A stretch of 64,000 nt of DNA from Hirudinaria manillensis (lineage: Eukaryota; Annelida; Clitellata; Hirudinida; Hirudinidae). The notes under the pieces are model-generated. The model saw nothing but the letters and a program-made list of their open reading frames with translations. It had not been told where the DNA came from and ran no database searches. Every line of letters starts with the position of its first letter. The stretch's first letter is position 1. The DNA lies in contig CM067526.1 of NCBI GenBank assembly GCA_034509925.1, positions 3,721,001 to 3,785,000 of the forward strand. Reading direction: 5' to 3'. The position numbers and the translations under genes were made by a program. Shown piece after piece: positions 50,963 through 64,000 of this stretch.

Positions 50963-52740
50963 CGTCGGCCCGAAGAAGGGAGGCAGACGGAGACGTCGCA
51001 GGAGGATCGATTCTTGTTATTTGACTCGTCCAGTTGACAATTAGGACGGCCCGAGAATTCGGTGGCGTTTAGGGGCTTGAAGGGGTCAAGAAAAGATCAA
51101 CGAGGTGCATTCTAAGGGTTTCATTCGCAAGAATTCGAGAGATGAATTTTAAGCATAAAAATTGTTTACGACTTCTCGTGCATGTCTCGTCGTCGGCTTC
51201 CTTCGCATGCGGTCGTCACATCGAACGTTATTAATATTATTATTATTATTATAACTATCATAATATTGATTATTATTATTATGTTAACTTGCAAATGAGT
51301 CTTGCGTAAAGGTTACCGAGCATTTTCAAGAACCAGAATCGTCCTGAGGTCGTACTCCAGAATAGCGTTTTACTCGGAATAGCGGGTCGGAAATCCACGA
51401 CTTAAGTCGAGCGAGGTGTATTGAGATACTCTCTGTTTACGTGGCGTGGCTTCGCGTGCACTGAAGCTTAGTAATTGTTAATATTATTACTAGTATCGCT
51501 AGTGATTTTGGTTAGTAACTTATAGTCGTGATCGTTCTTCAATATTGCCAGGGAAGTTTTGGCAGAGTCGATCGTTTATTTCGTTCTCTGAGCTCCGAAG
51601 TGAACTCGAGAACCACGTTTGCCGCGTGTACGCCGTTTCCGACCCGTGATTACGGACGACCTCTACCTTCGATCGACTTCCGAGTGCGTGCCGCGCCCGG
51701 TCCGGCTTCGTTTTGCCTGCGTCTTAGCTATCCGAGGGTATCTCGACGGCATGAAATGAATTCGAACGTATCTATCCGATTTTATTATCTTTACTCCCAA
51801 CTGATTCGACGTCGCACTTTTATTGATTACTCATCGTAATTGATTACTCATCGGTCACGTTTTATTAGCTATTTTTATATCGAGCAAGGACTAATGATTT
51901 GATTTACTAAATTTTTTGAATCGTATTTTTCATTGTTTTTTTCGTCGCTGGAGCTATAGGTGGTCGTTGGTAGTAAATCCATTTTTCAACTGTGACTTGC
52001 CTTCGTCTGCCTCACTGGGCGCCAAAAGTTTCATGGACGGTGACGTAATGTTTATTAGCAGGCGTCCGTTCTGTTGGTTACGTCGTTAGAAAGGTTGGTT
52101 GGGTTGTTGTGTTGAAGTTTAATTCATGCATTCATGAGATTGAAGTTCCAACTTCTGCGAATCGATAATGTGTTTCGCGCTCAATTCGCCACTAAACAAT
52201 GTCCAGTGTCTGTTTACTTCCGAGCAAGTTGTAAATGAATTTAAAGTGGAGTGTTTTTGGGATGGGTTTTTGGCATGGCGAGATATAACGGATATCATCC
52301 GGTCTAAGAGTAATGAGGATGCAAATCTTAGGCTGTTCCTTAGCATAGGTTCGAAGCGATTATGTTGTAAAATAACTGTAAAGATATATCTGTAGATAAC
52401 ATGGTTATCAGATTATTTTAGGGATGAAGGGCTTATCATTGTTATTGTTAGTAAACTTTCAACAATGTTGTAGAGTACAGTTTTAGGTTAGTAGTCAAGT
52501 CATGTAAAGGTTTTAGAATGGATCTGAGAAGAGAATTCTACTTCGAAGGTTAGTGAAGATGAAATCCTTGATCAGATGATGACCCAGAGTAATAAGATGA
52601 GGAACAGACATGATAATGTTGCTGGCTTCCTCTGATGAGCACTCGATGGAATGGTTCGAGCTTTATATTTAGAATTATTATTAGTCATTGGCGAATACGA
52701 TGGCATTAATAATAAATAAATAATTAATCAGTGTTAATAT
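50963..52740 (+). other. PRRC2 3' UTR
   Basis: About 1.75 kb after the PRRC2 stop with no supported coding sequence. Short open frames at 51528-51839 and 52168-52395 have no recognised motif. The first clear AATAAA seen is at 52711. The sequence is less AT-rich than intergenic DNA, which suits transcribed UTR. Confidence 0.55.
52711..52720 (+). terminator. PRRC2 polyadenylation signal (overlapping AATAAA pair)
   Basis: AATAAATAAA at 52711-52720. Cleavage 15-30 bases downstream would fall on the stop codon of the opposing VWA gene. Confidence 0.5.
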
Positions 52741-52746
52741 TATTTA

Positions 52747-55483
<2,737 letters not shown>

Positions 55484-55824
55484 AAAAGTAACAGAACTTT
55501 CGACAGAGGCAATTCGTTTTCATCATCTGGTTTTTATTGTAAAATCGAAACTATAAAACGTAACTGCCCTTCATTCAAGCCTCTCGCAGAAAGTTCTGCG
55601 AATCACCACAAAGGACCAGCGAAGCGGTGTCGAAATCCAAGATTATTTTTAGCAGGGCCGGATTAAGGTCTGTTGACACTCTAAACTATTGATTGCAGAG
55701 GGCATTTTTTGGGCATTCATTTCAGAGCGTCGTTTATCATTGTTGTTTACTTTAAATAATTTTTATTTCATGATTTATGGATCCAGTAGAAGCATTTTAT
55801 TTTATTGAATTGAATAGGAAGTTG

Positions 55825-56132
55825 ATATAATATAATATAATATAATATAATATAATATAATATAATATAATATAATATAATATAATATAATATAATATAA
55901 TATAATATAATATAATATAATATAATATAATATAATATAATATAATATAATATAATATAATATAATATAATATAATATAATATAATATAATATAATATAA
56001 TATAATATAATATAATATAATATAATATAATATAATATAATATAATATAATATAATATAATATAATATAATATAATATAATATAATATAATATAATATAA
56101 TATAATATAATATAATATAATATAATATAATA
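55825..56132. repeat. (TATAA)n pentanucleotide array
   Basis: About 60 perfect TATAA units without interruption, implying recent expansion or ongoing instability. Confidence 0.97.
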
Positions 56133-57890
56133 GAGATAAATGACCTAGCTAATAACACAAAAATGTACTTTTGCAGCCCTAGACTCACCGAACAATTAGT
56201 TTTATTATTAAGTTTAAGTAATTTATTAACGATAATATTTATAATTTGTGGGATTGGCGTGACGATGCCATCCAAAAGTGAAGCAATTAAGTCACGAGCA
56301 GAATATTTCATGCCCTTTAGCTGAGATTTCACAGGAATCCGGTTTATTATCGAGTATTGATCAAGCAAGGGTGGTTATGCAATAAGGGTGACAGACTTTT
56401 GGCCTGATATTTGCGGGCAATACCGTTCGCTTGTTAAAGCCAGCGATTGTCAAGAGACATGCATGTGCATGCCAACTCGTGTTTAATAGTTTAAATAGGA
56501 TTTATAATTTAAATAAGATTTTTAAAATACATAAGAGGAGAGTTAAATTATAAAAGTAGAATTTAAGAAAAAAACGCCTTAATTACCAAAGACACTGAAA
56601 TCATTTTGGGAAAGAATTCTGAAATCTGTAAATTAAGTGTTTAAATTCGGTTAATGTTGTTTTAAGTTGGTTTTAAATTGTTGCTTTTTATTTTTTGAGG
56701 GCAAAATTCAGCTGATACCTAAATCCAATTTTAAAAGTTTCAATTTACTGAATATTAGAGCTAGAGATATTCTCGTAGATTAATTAATATTTAATCCCTA
56801 TTGTTAGCAAATATTCAAAATGCCAATGCATTCCGACGATATTTTGTGTACCATCTGATGCAACCTGATGGGATGTAAAATCACTTCTTAATCGACTCCC
56901 ATTTGTATAGACCAACACCAACAGTAATACCAATACCCGAGGGAGATCCCTTGGATTGGAGGTATCCAACACGGCTCATAGTGACTGATGCCTTGATATC
57001 AAACATAAAAGGTTATCGTAATTTAAATATAATAATTTATGTGACCTCACTTGTCGTAAAATACATTAACTTATTACACGTGAAAAGATTTGCGTAGTCT
57101 CTGGACATCTTTTAAAAACATCATTTGAAACGTGTCTTACAATAACAACTTAAAAATGAAAGTTTTTCGCACGCAACAGAAAGAATTTGAAGTCAGTGAA
57201 ACATTCTTTGTACAATTTATCAATTTATCGAGCATTACTTGAAAATTATGAAGCAATTGTAGAATTAATCACATAAAGTCTTTGCTGTCAACCTGAAATT
57301 TTTTTAATGGAACAATAGATATTGTCCCAAGTTTGGTGAGAACTCTTTTGTCAATCAGTTCTTTGCGAACAATTAATGAGTTTGTAACCTAGCATGGCAT
57401 ATAATAAAAATAATGGCCCTGAGAGTAATACGCACGAACAAAGATAAGTTATCATTATTATTGTAGGGCCTAAAAATAATCTCTCATAACATTTGTAAAA
57501 ATTTCAAGTCCATCTTAGGATCTTCACTAAAATTATGGAAGAGTTGTTTGTATAAAATATGAAATTAATTTGACAATATTATCAAATAATTGCCAAATAA
57601 ATTGACCTTTAAATGCGATAATTGACCTCACTGCATAAACTTTTCAGTTCATAAACGGCTTAATTTTTAAATGATATCAGACAGTATTCTTCGTTTCATG
57701 GAATAAATCTCTTATCGCATATTATTTATTATTCACAAACGTAATAACTATCAGTTAAAATGCTGTTGTAAATGTTGTAATTATTGCAAATAGCACGATT
57801 CATATCACTTATTTTGGCTATTTCAGTAAATTGCCATCGATGTCTCGCATCGGTGATCACTTTTTTTTGTAACAATAACTATGATATGCC

Positions 57891-58011
<121 letters not shown>

Positions 58012-58414
58012 GCAGCTGGTAATCAGACTTTTGAGAATAATTTAGTTTACCCATTAATTAAAATACAAATAACTAATGTAAGCGAATTACAAATAAGAAA
58101 AATTTAAAAAATCCAATCAACAATCCTTGAAGAAAATTGATTTTTTTCGGCGATCGGTTATAATTTCCTCGTCTCGTTTTTCCTGTAAGTGGCTCTCGAT
58201 ATATAATTGTGTATAATTATGTGTTATCAAACCCGTCTTCTCATAGGGCAAGGCCGAATGTCTTTCCAGCACTTAGCTTTATTTTTAGGCCGAAAAAGAT
58301 TAAACATCACCGGCCAGATATTGATGCAACTTCCTTTTGAACATGCCTTTCCCTGCAACCAGCTGGCATGCCTTTATTCATTCATGCTGATTGCGTAAGA
58401 ATTTTGTTTGTATT

Positions 58415-58531
58415 ATTATATTATATTATATTATATTATATTATATTATATTATATTATATTATATTATATTATATTATATTATATTATATTATATTATA
58501 TTATATTATATTATATTATATTATATTATAC
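58415..58531. repeat. (TTATA)n pentanucleotide array
   Basis: About 23 TTATA units. It is the reverse complement of the (TATAA)n array 2.3 kb to the left. Confidence 0.97.
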
Positions 58532-59553
58532 TATATGTTGTTATTTTTTTTTTGTTTTTATTTCTTTGTAAATGTTTCCATATTTATTCAAAAAGTTTCC
58601 TTTTTTTGTTTAGTTTTGAGTGCATATCAATTCATCCACGAGACAAGTTTTTAGTTTGTCGTTTGGATTATTAAGTTTTTATTATTTACGATGAAATAAT
58701 TAATAATAATTATTATTAACAAATTATTAACAAATAATATTATTAGTAAATAATAATTATATTCTAATAATTATCATTACCAAATAATAATTTCAATTAT
58801 ATTAGATATTATATATATATTATAAAAAATAATTACTAACAAATAATAATTATTATTTGTTTTATTTGGTAGTGAGTTCCAGACATTTATTAACGTCACT
58901 CCGTCACCCCTATAAATGAATTTTCTTATCTCCTTACGCGAAATGAAAAAGTGCTTTGCTTTTGTAATTGCATTTGGAATTATTATTTAATTTGTAAATT
59001 ATTTGAAAATTATTCGTAAATTGTGATATAATTTAATTCCTAATTTATGTATAAATTATGTATAAAATGGGGATAAAATTGTCTCTTAAAATCTTGCAGG
59101 ACGCATTTATGTCTTTGTAAATTTGAAATAATTGCTAATCGATTTACGTGGACAAATGTTTTTAAATATTTTACAGCAAATGAGAAATCAAATCATAAAT
59201 TAAGATGAATCTCCTTATTTCGTAGCTTTTTTTCTTATAGGAAATCGTTTAAAAAGTTTTGATCAAGAATTTAAACATTTTTTTGCGAGGAATTTCTGAC
59301 AATTATTTATAAAAATTTATAAAAAATAATCCCCGTCAAAAGTATCGACGTTCTTTCAAAAACTTAAAAGAAATTATTTTAAAAAATCGATTCGTTGAAT
59401 GGAATAAATTCATTTGTCGAACTGTTATTATTTATTACGTGGTCGGTAAATTTGGTCAAACGTTGGAATCATTCAAGAACAGAATTATTTAAAATTGTTA
59501 TGAATTCAAAAATTTAAAAAAAAAACAAACAAACAAACAGACAACAAACAACT

Positions 59554-59559
59554 TTTAAT
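59554..59559 (-). terminator. Candidate GPCR polyadenylation signal
   Basis: ATTAAA on the minus strand about 200 bases after the GPCR stop; weak support. Confidence 0.25.
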
Positions 59560-59758
59560 GAGAAAAGTATCAGTTTCAAGTGAATGTTATTTTAGAAACA
59601 AGTAACATTCAAGACTGACGGTCAAGACTGATGCAAGTAATTCTTGATCTGAACTAGACCAACAACTAAGTCGATGTAAAGAAGATTCTAAGGGGAAGTA
59701 CAAACGCTCGAAGTTCAATACTAGAGAAGTTCATTACTAGAGAAGCCCACACGAAGAG

Positions 59759-61958
59759 TCACCTGCCCAACTTAGAAACAGTCAGAAACAACTGCCTCCT
59801 GAACTTGGCTCCGGTAGCGCAGTAGAGGAAGAAGTTGATGGCGTGATTCGAGTACATGAGTAGGTCGCATACGCTCTGCCACATGAATAGTCTATCTTCG
59901 AGGTCGTCGTCGACTTCATTTTCGTACAGCAGTGTCTTGACTATCATGAATGCGTTGACGGGAAGTGTGGTCAGTAGAAAGGTAAATGATACGACCAGTA
60001 GCATGATGGCCAGTCTTATATCTCCGTCGAGCTTGGTGCGCTTCGAAACCTGCCTCGGGTTATTGCAGTGGAGATTCTTTGAGCTTCTGCAGCAGATTTT
60101 CGATTCGTTACACTTTAACTTGACGGACAAATGCCTCGTCGGCTCTTTGCGCTGCTCGGTCTCCTGGAAATCTTCTTTCGGCTTCTGAAATTTCAGACTG
60201 TTCAAGCTCATGACGATGGCCGTTTTTCTGCTCGTCTTCTTGAGAATCGAATAGTTCTTGGCACGTCGCGAGCGTTCATTTCGAAGCCCAACAGTTGCTT
60301 GAATCGAGTCATTTGTTCTGAAGGATTCGACAAATACGTTGGAACTCTTATCGTCGTCATCTCGGAACGATCTCTTGTGATCTAGGAAAAGCTTCCTGGG
60401 AGTTGTTGGCGCATGTTTTGAGTTTTCGCTGAAGCTGTTCGAACTTGCCAGTCTGTCATTTGTCAATTTGCTCCTTGTCTTTCTCGAATCAGCAACCTGA
60501 GACGAACTCCAATTTTATTTTTACGTTATTATATTTATTGATAAAATAAATTATTATTGCTCTCTACATGTGAAATAATCGTAAAGATTTAACAACAACA
60601 ACAACAACAATTTTTTTAAAGATGTTGCGATTTTATTGAATCAGAACCTTGGCAGCTATGATGAAGTTGAGCACTGATAAAATGATGAATGGCGCCCAGC
60701 AATGGAGCGTGGAATCGATCCACGGCCACACGTACTCATAGAAGAGCTTGTGTTCCTCGAAATTGTCACAGATGTACTTCATCGCCTCGTCCTCTGGGTC
60801 GTCCTGTGCACTTATCGGGAACTTTGCGAGACGCGAATCTACGAATAGGGAAGAATCATTGATGGCCGCCAACAGCAGACCGGAAGTCCGTAGCTTCCGG
60901 AGTAAATCATCTTCCGGAAAATCACTTTCCGCCATCTGTCCGTCCGCCTGACTTTCTCGTTGGAGCGCCGATGGAACGAAGAGATCGGCGGAGGAGTTTC
61001 CTTTTATTTCCTTGTCGACGAAAGGCACGAGATGATTGGTCCAAAGAAAATGGATGTTGATGAAGAGGAAAAAGATGAAGAGTAGCACGATAACGAGAAA
61101 CGTCCTCCGTTTTTTCTCTCCGTGACAACTCGCCTGGAGAGGCCTTGAAGAAATTGAACGACAATAACTTTAAGAATGATATCCTACCCTATCCTATCTC
61201 ATCCTAACCTATGCTAGCCTATCCTAGCTTATCCTTCATCACGACGAAGCCTCTTGGCAATAGTACAATCAATTTTTTTGGCCACAACCAAAAACAGCTC
61301 ATACATTTCCTGGCGACTTTATTTTTGTGCAGCAAGTTTTGAATCACGAAATTGTGAATTGGTTTTCGACGGAAAAATGCTGGACACTATTTGAATATGA
61401 AATGTTTTTAAGCGATTCATCTGAGATGTATTACGAGAAATCATTTAGATTATTTCGAAACGAGATCGTTAGAATTGCTAAAAACATTCGAAAAATGCAA
61501 ATTCAATGCAATCTATCTTGAAGGACATGATGAGACATAAATTGGCCGGAGCGCACTCTAGCGGAAGAAAAGCAATACCTGCACACGGCCATGTAGCGAT
61601 CTATCGTCATGGCCACGATCAACCACCCGGAATAGTGGGTAGTTGTGAAACCGACGAGCGACTTGAGTTTGCAGGCCCAGTTGTGCTGGAGACTGACATC
61701 GTAGCCGGTCAGGGCTTCGATCCATAGCCTCAGCAGATGGGACAACAAGACCAGATTGTCGGTCAGCGAGAGAACTGTCAGGTAGGTGTACGTTGGAAGG
61801 GAGCGCATGGCGGGTCTCGTCAGTATGGCTATGGATATCGTGTTGCCAGTCAGACCCGTCAGAAGGACAATAGGGTAGATGTACAGACGGATGGACTGCT
61901 CGACCCAAAGCTCCGTGCTGACCTTTGAACCATCTGGGGTGGTAAGCTGGGCATCCAT
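59759..61958 (-). CDS. Class A (rhodopsin-family) G protein-coupled receptor, peptide-receptor type
   Basis: Three exons in phase, 537 residues: 61958-61579, 61143-60648, 60496-59759. TM1 (about 27-47) holds GNTISIAIL. TM3 has Cys 96 and ends in DRYMAVCR (DRY at 120-122), split by intron 1. TM4 follows PLQASC. TM5 follows CDNFEEHKLFYEYVWPWIDS, whose Cys should pair with Cys 96. TM6 is RLAIMLLVVSFTFLLTTLPV. TM7 ends SNHAINFFLY, so NPxxY reads NFFLY, as in many invertebrate peptide receptors. The second extracellular loop (about 100 residues) and third intracellular loop (about 150) are unusually long. FMRFamide-receptor-like or GPR139-like orphan groups are closest in style; the ligand is unknown. 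The ATG is the first in frame after a TAG and lies inside a 34-bp inverted repeat. Confidence 0.9.
61001..61034 (-). repeat. Inverted repeat arm 1 (GPCR exon 2)
   Basis: 34 bases in coding exon 2, encoding HLVPFVDKEIK at the start of extracellular loop 2. They are the exact reverse complement of 61956-61989. Confidence 0.97.
61180..61232. repeat. Degenerate (CCTAT)n repeat
   Basis: About ten imperfect ATCCTAxC / ATCCTAT units in GPCR intron 1, next to the exon 2 acceptor. Confidence 0.7.
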
Positions 61959-61989
61959 CTCGTGCCTTTCGTCGACAAGGAAATAAAAG
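61956..61989 (+). repeat. Inverted repeat arm 2 (GPCR 5' leader and start codon)
   Basis: Perfect 34-base reverse complement of 61001-61034. On the minus strand its last three bases are the GPCR start ATG (61958-61956) and the rest lies in the 5' leader. Confidence 0.97.
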
Positions 61990-62311
61990 CAATACGGCGA
62001 AGAATGGCAAAGACTTTTCTAGAACGTGATTATCTTTCTCTGACTGTCTGTCTGTCTGTCTGTCTCTCTTCTCCTGCTCAACAAACTGCTTTGGAAAGGC
62101 TTAAAAAGATCAAGTTAGACTCAATTCAAACAATGTTTGGTTTTCGCCATTTACAAAAAAAAATAAATAACACCACGAAATATTTTATTATTCCGAAAAG
62201 GATTTCCTGAAAGCTTAGACGTCAACAAGGTTTAAATCTTACACTGTAATAGCAGCAGTTATTATTGTGTGATGATGCCGATCATTATAAGACATTAAGA
62301 AAATTCTGAGC

Positions 62312-62924
62312 GAATTTATATAGCGCCATTTGTGCTCGAGCATCAAGAGTACTTAGACCTTTTATGTAGCGCCGGATCGCAGAGGTGTTCTTTGTTATCG
62401 TTCAAATGTTCCTATAAAGTATGATTATATTGTATTATAATATTATATTTATATTAAATTATACGAAAATATTAATTAGTCTCTAGGCGCTCATTAAGGT
62501 CCTTTCCGGGTATTAAAGCTTGTCTCTTTGTCTTTGTCTTTGACAAAATCATTTTTCAGTCATGAAACTCCCCAAAGATTTCAAAGAAACGTAGTCTCAT
62601 TTGAATCCTATAAATCATTTCACATCAACATCAATCTCGAGGAATAAATAATTAAATAAAGAATTTCAAACATTAAAAATGATTATCTTTATTTCAACTT
62701 TAATTCATGCTTCAATTGGGATTCGAATTTATTTATTTTTTGAAATTTATTTTCAAAGTTTAATTCTCAGAAGGACAGTCCATTTCGTGATTCTTTGTGT
62801 GTTTTTTTTTTATCAGAATTGAAGAAATGACTATAAAGAATACTTGAGAAATTTGTATGACATCGTCTGAAGTTAAATTACTGCGCGTTTCTCCTATTAC
62901 GTACTCACGGCGCTATATAAATTC
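62312..62924. mobile_element. MITE-like element with 16-bp terminal inverted repeats
   Basis: GAATTTATATAGCGCC at 62312-62327 is matched exactly in inverse orientation by GGCGCTATATAAATTC at 62909-62924. The 580 bases between have no coding sequence. No obvious target-site duplication is seen, so element status is tentative. TATATAGCGCC-type sequences are common in dispersed animal repeats. Confidence 0.4.
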
Positions 62925-63439
62925 TTTTATCATTATCATAACTTACCACTGGAGCTCATTGTGTGTGGGGAGCAGTTCAATTTGTAAAACGAGAGAAAGA
63001 ATCTTAAAATTCTTCCAAGGAGTCACACGAGGACAGGCATTGACAAAGGTTTGTGACTTTCAATAATTTGTCTTTCACCGACCGATGCTTTCGAGGATAT
63101 GAAATGATTTCCTATAACTTTGATTAAATTTTATTATAAAAAAAATGCCCAGGAAATTGAATCGAACAAAATTATAAATAATAATTATAATTATGTTTTG
63201 TTTTTATATTGCATAAATTTTCCAACCATCCAAAAAAAGTTCATAAGTTTAAAACTCTGTTTGTCTTCTGCAGACCACAACGCGAGTCAAGAACAGAAAC
63301 TACAAATCTTTAAACAATTTTTTGCTTCAAAACCGTTGAATTTTGCGCTCTCAGGATTAAAGACGAGCTATCCAGTGAACATTATTTTCTAAAGATGAAC
63401 ATCGAAAACAACACTTGTAGTAGGAGAAGTTACATAATG

Positions 63440-63440
<1 letters not shown>

Positions 63441-63524
<84 letters not shown>
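63441..63524. repeat. (TAA)n microsatellite
   Basis: About 28 TAA triplets ending just before the LINE fragment. Confidence 0.95.
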
Positions 63525-63539
63525 CCATGACAGGAGATC

Positions 63540-63929
63540 CAAGTCTTGCCTGCTAATCGATGTTTCAGTCCCGGATGATAAGAACATCGCGCTCAAAGAA
63601 GCTGAAAAAATTAGCAAATACAAGGACCTGGAGATTGAAATCAACCTGATGTGGAACGTGAAACGTCTAAAGTCGTTCCGGTAATTGTAGGAGCGCTCGG
63701 AACGCTAAGAAAAGACTTTACAAAGTATGTAGAGTTGATACCAGGACGACCAAAGACTTCGGAGATTCAGAAGATCTCCTTACTGGGCACTGCCCACATT
63801 CTTCGGAAAGTTCTTGGATGAATTGCTGAGAGCAGTGGTAGTGCTCAGCATTCATTCATCACCGGCTATGAGACCGAGAAGAAGCAGGAAAAATGTGTAT
63901 AATAATAATAATAATAATAATAATACCTG
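63540..63929 (+). pseudogene. Decayed 3' end of a non-LTR retrotransposon (LINE) reverse-transcriptase ORF
   Basis: A first frame reads [19 protein letters not shown] +1 shift near 63667 then gives [12 protein letters not shown] and, further on, EIQKISLLGTAHILRKVLG before a stop. The MWNVK...VIPVVIGALGT...LLGTAHILRR block is the familiar C-terminal segment of many invertebrate LINE ORF2 proteins. The copy is frameshifted and lacks everything upstream, as expected of a 5'-truncated insertion. It ends in (TAA)n at about 63899-63926, consistent with a microsatellite-tailed LINE. Confidence 0.75.
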
Positions 63930-64000
63930 TTCATTTAAAAAATTTAAAATAATTGAATACATGCTCGTAGTCTAATGATAGCGCATTATTGCTGTAATAA

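Overview
This is animal nuclear DNA: AT-rich, intron-dense, full of triplet and tetranucleotide microsatellites, and carrying five intron-split protein genes. Exons below were rebuilt by hand from splice sites, reading-frame continuity and remembered protein families. Every internal exon closes in phase except one, in PRRC2. The gene set (Graf/ARHGAP26-type BAR RhoGAP, Otx, laminin gamma, PRRC2, a peptide-type GPCR), the divergent Otx homeodomain and the (GAT)n/(TAA)n/(ATTG)n load suggest a lophotrochozoan, perhaps an annelid such as a leech. The species is an inference, not shown by the sequence.

Layout. 798-5784 (minus): nine exons of the BAR domain of a Graf-family RhoGAP that runs off the left edge. 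5785-8273: no recognised gene. 8400-11054 (minus): complete Otx homeobox gene in four coding exons. 11055-21013: long stretch without a recognised gene, rich in microsatellites, holding a palindromic K50-homeodomain site. 21357-35884 (minus): complete laminin gamma chain, 31 coding exons, about 1616 residues. 35885-38137: shared upstream region between divergent laminin gamma and PRRC2. 38268-50962 (plus): PRRC2 (BAT2) gene, 29 coding exons, about 2,900 residues, with a broken frame in exon 10. 52747-55483 (minus): seven-exon secreted protein with a lysozyme/transglycosylase-like N-terminus, a VWA domain and an EGF-like tail. Its 3' end abuts the PRRC2 3' end. 55484-59750: microsatellite-rich DNA. 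59759-61958 (minus): three-exon class A GPCR. 62000-64000: a MITE-like inverted repeat and the decayed 3' end of a LINE.

These are ordinary eukaryotic neighbours, not an operon. They include a tissue-patterning transcription factor (Otx), a basement-membrane subunit (laminin gamma), a cytoskeleton/endocytosis regulator (Graf), an RNA-associated scaffold (PRRC2), a secreted adhesion-type protein and a receptor. The observations most worth checking are: the perfect 34-bp inverted repeat joining the GPCR start codon region to its own second coding exon; the lysozyme-like/VWA/EGF fusion; the PRRC2 frame breaks; and the Otx-type palindromic site upstream of Otx.
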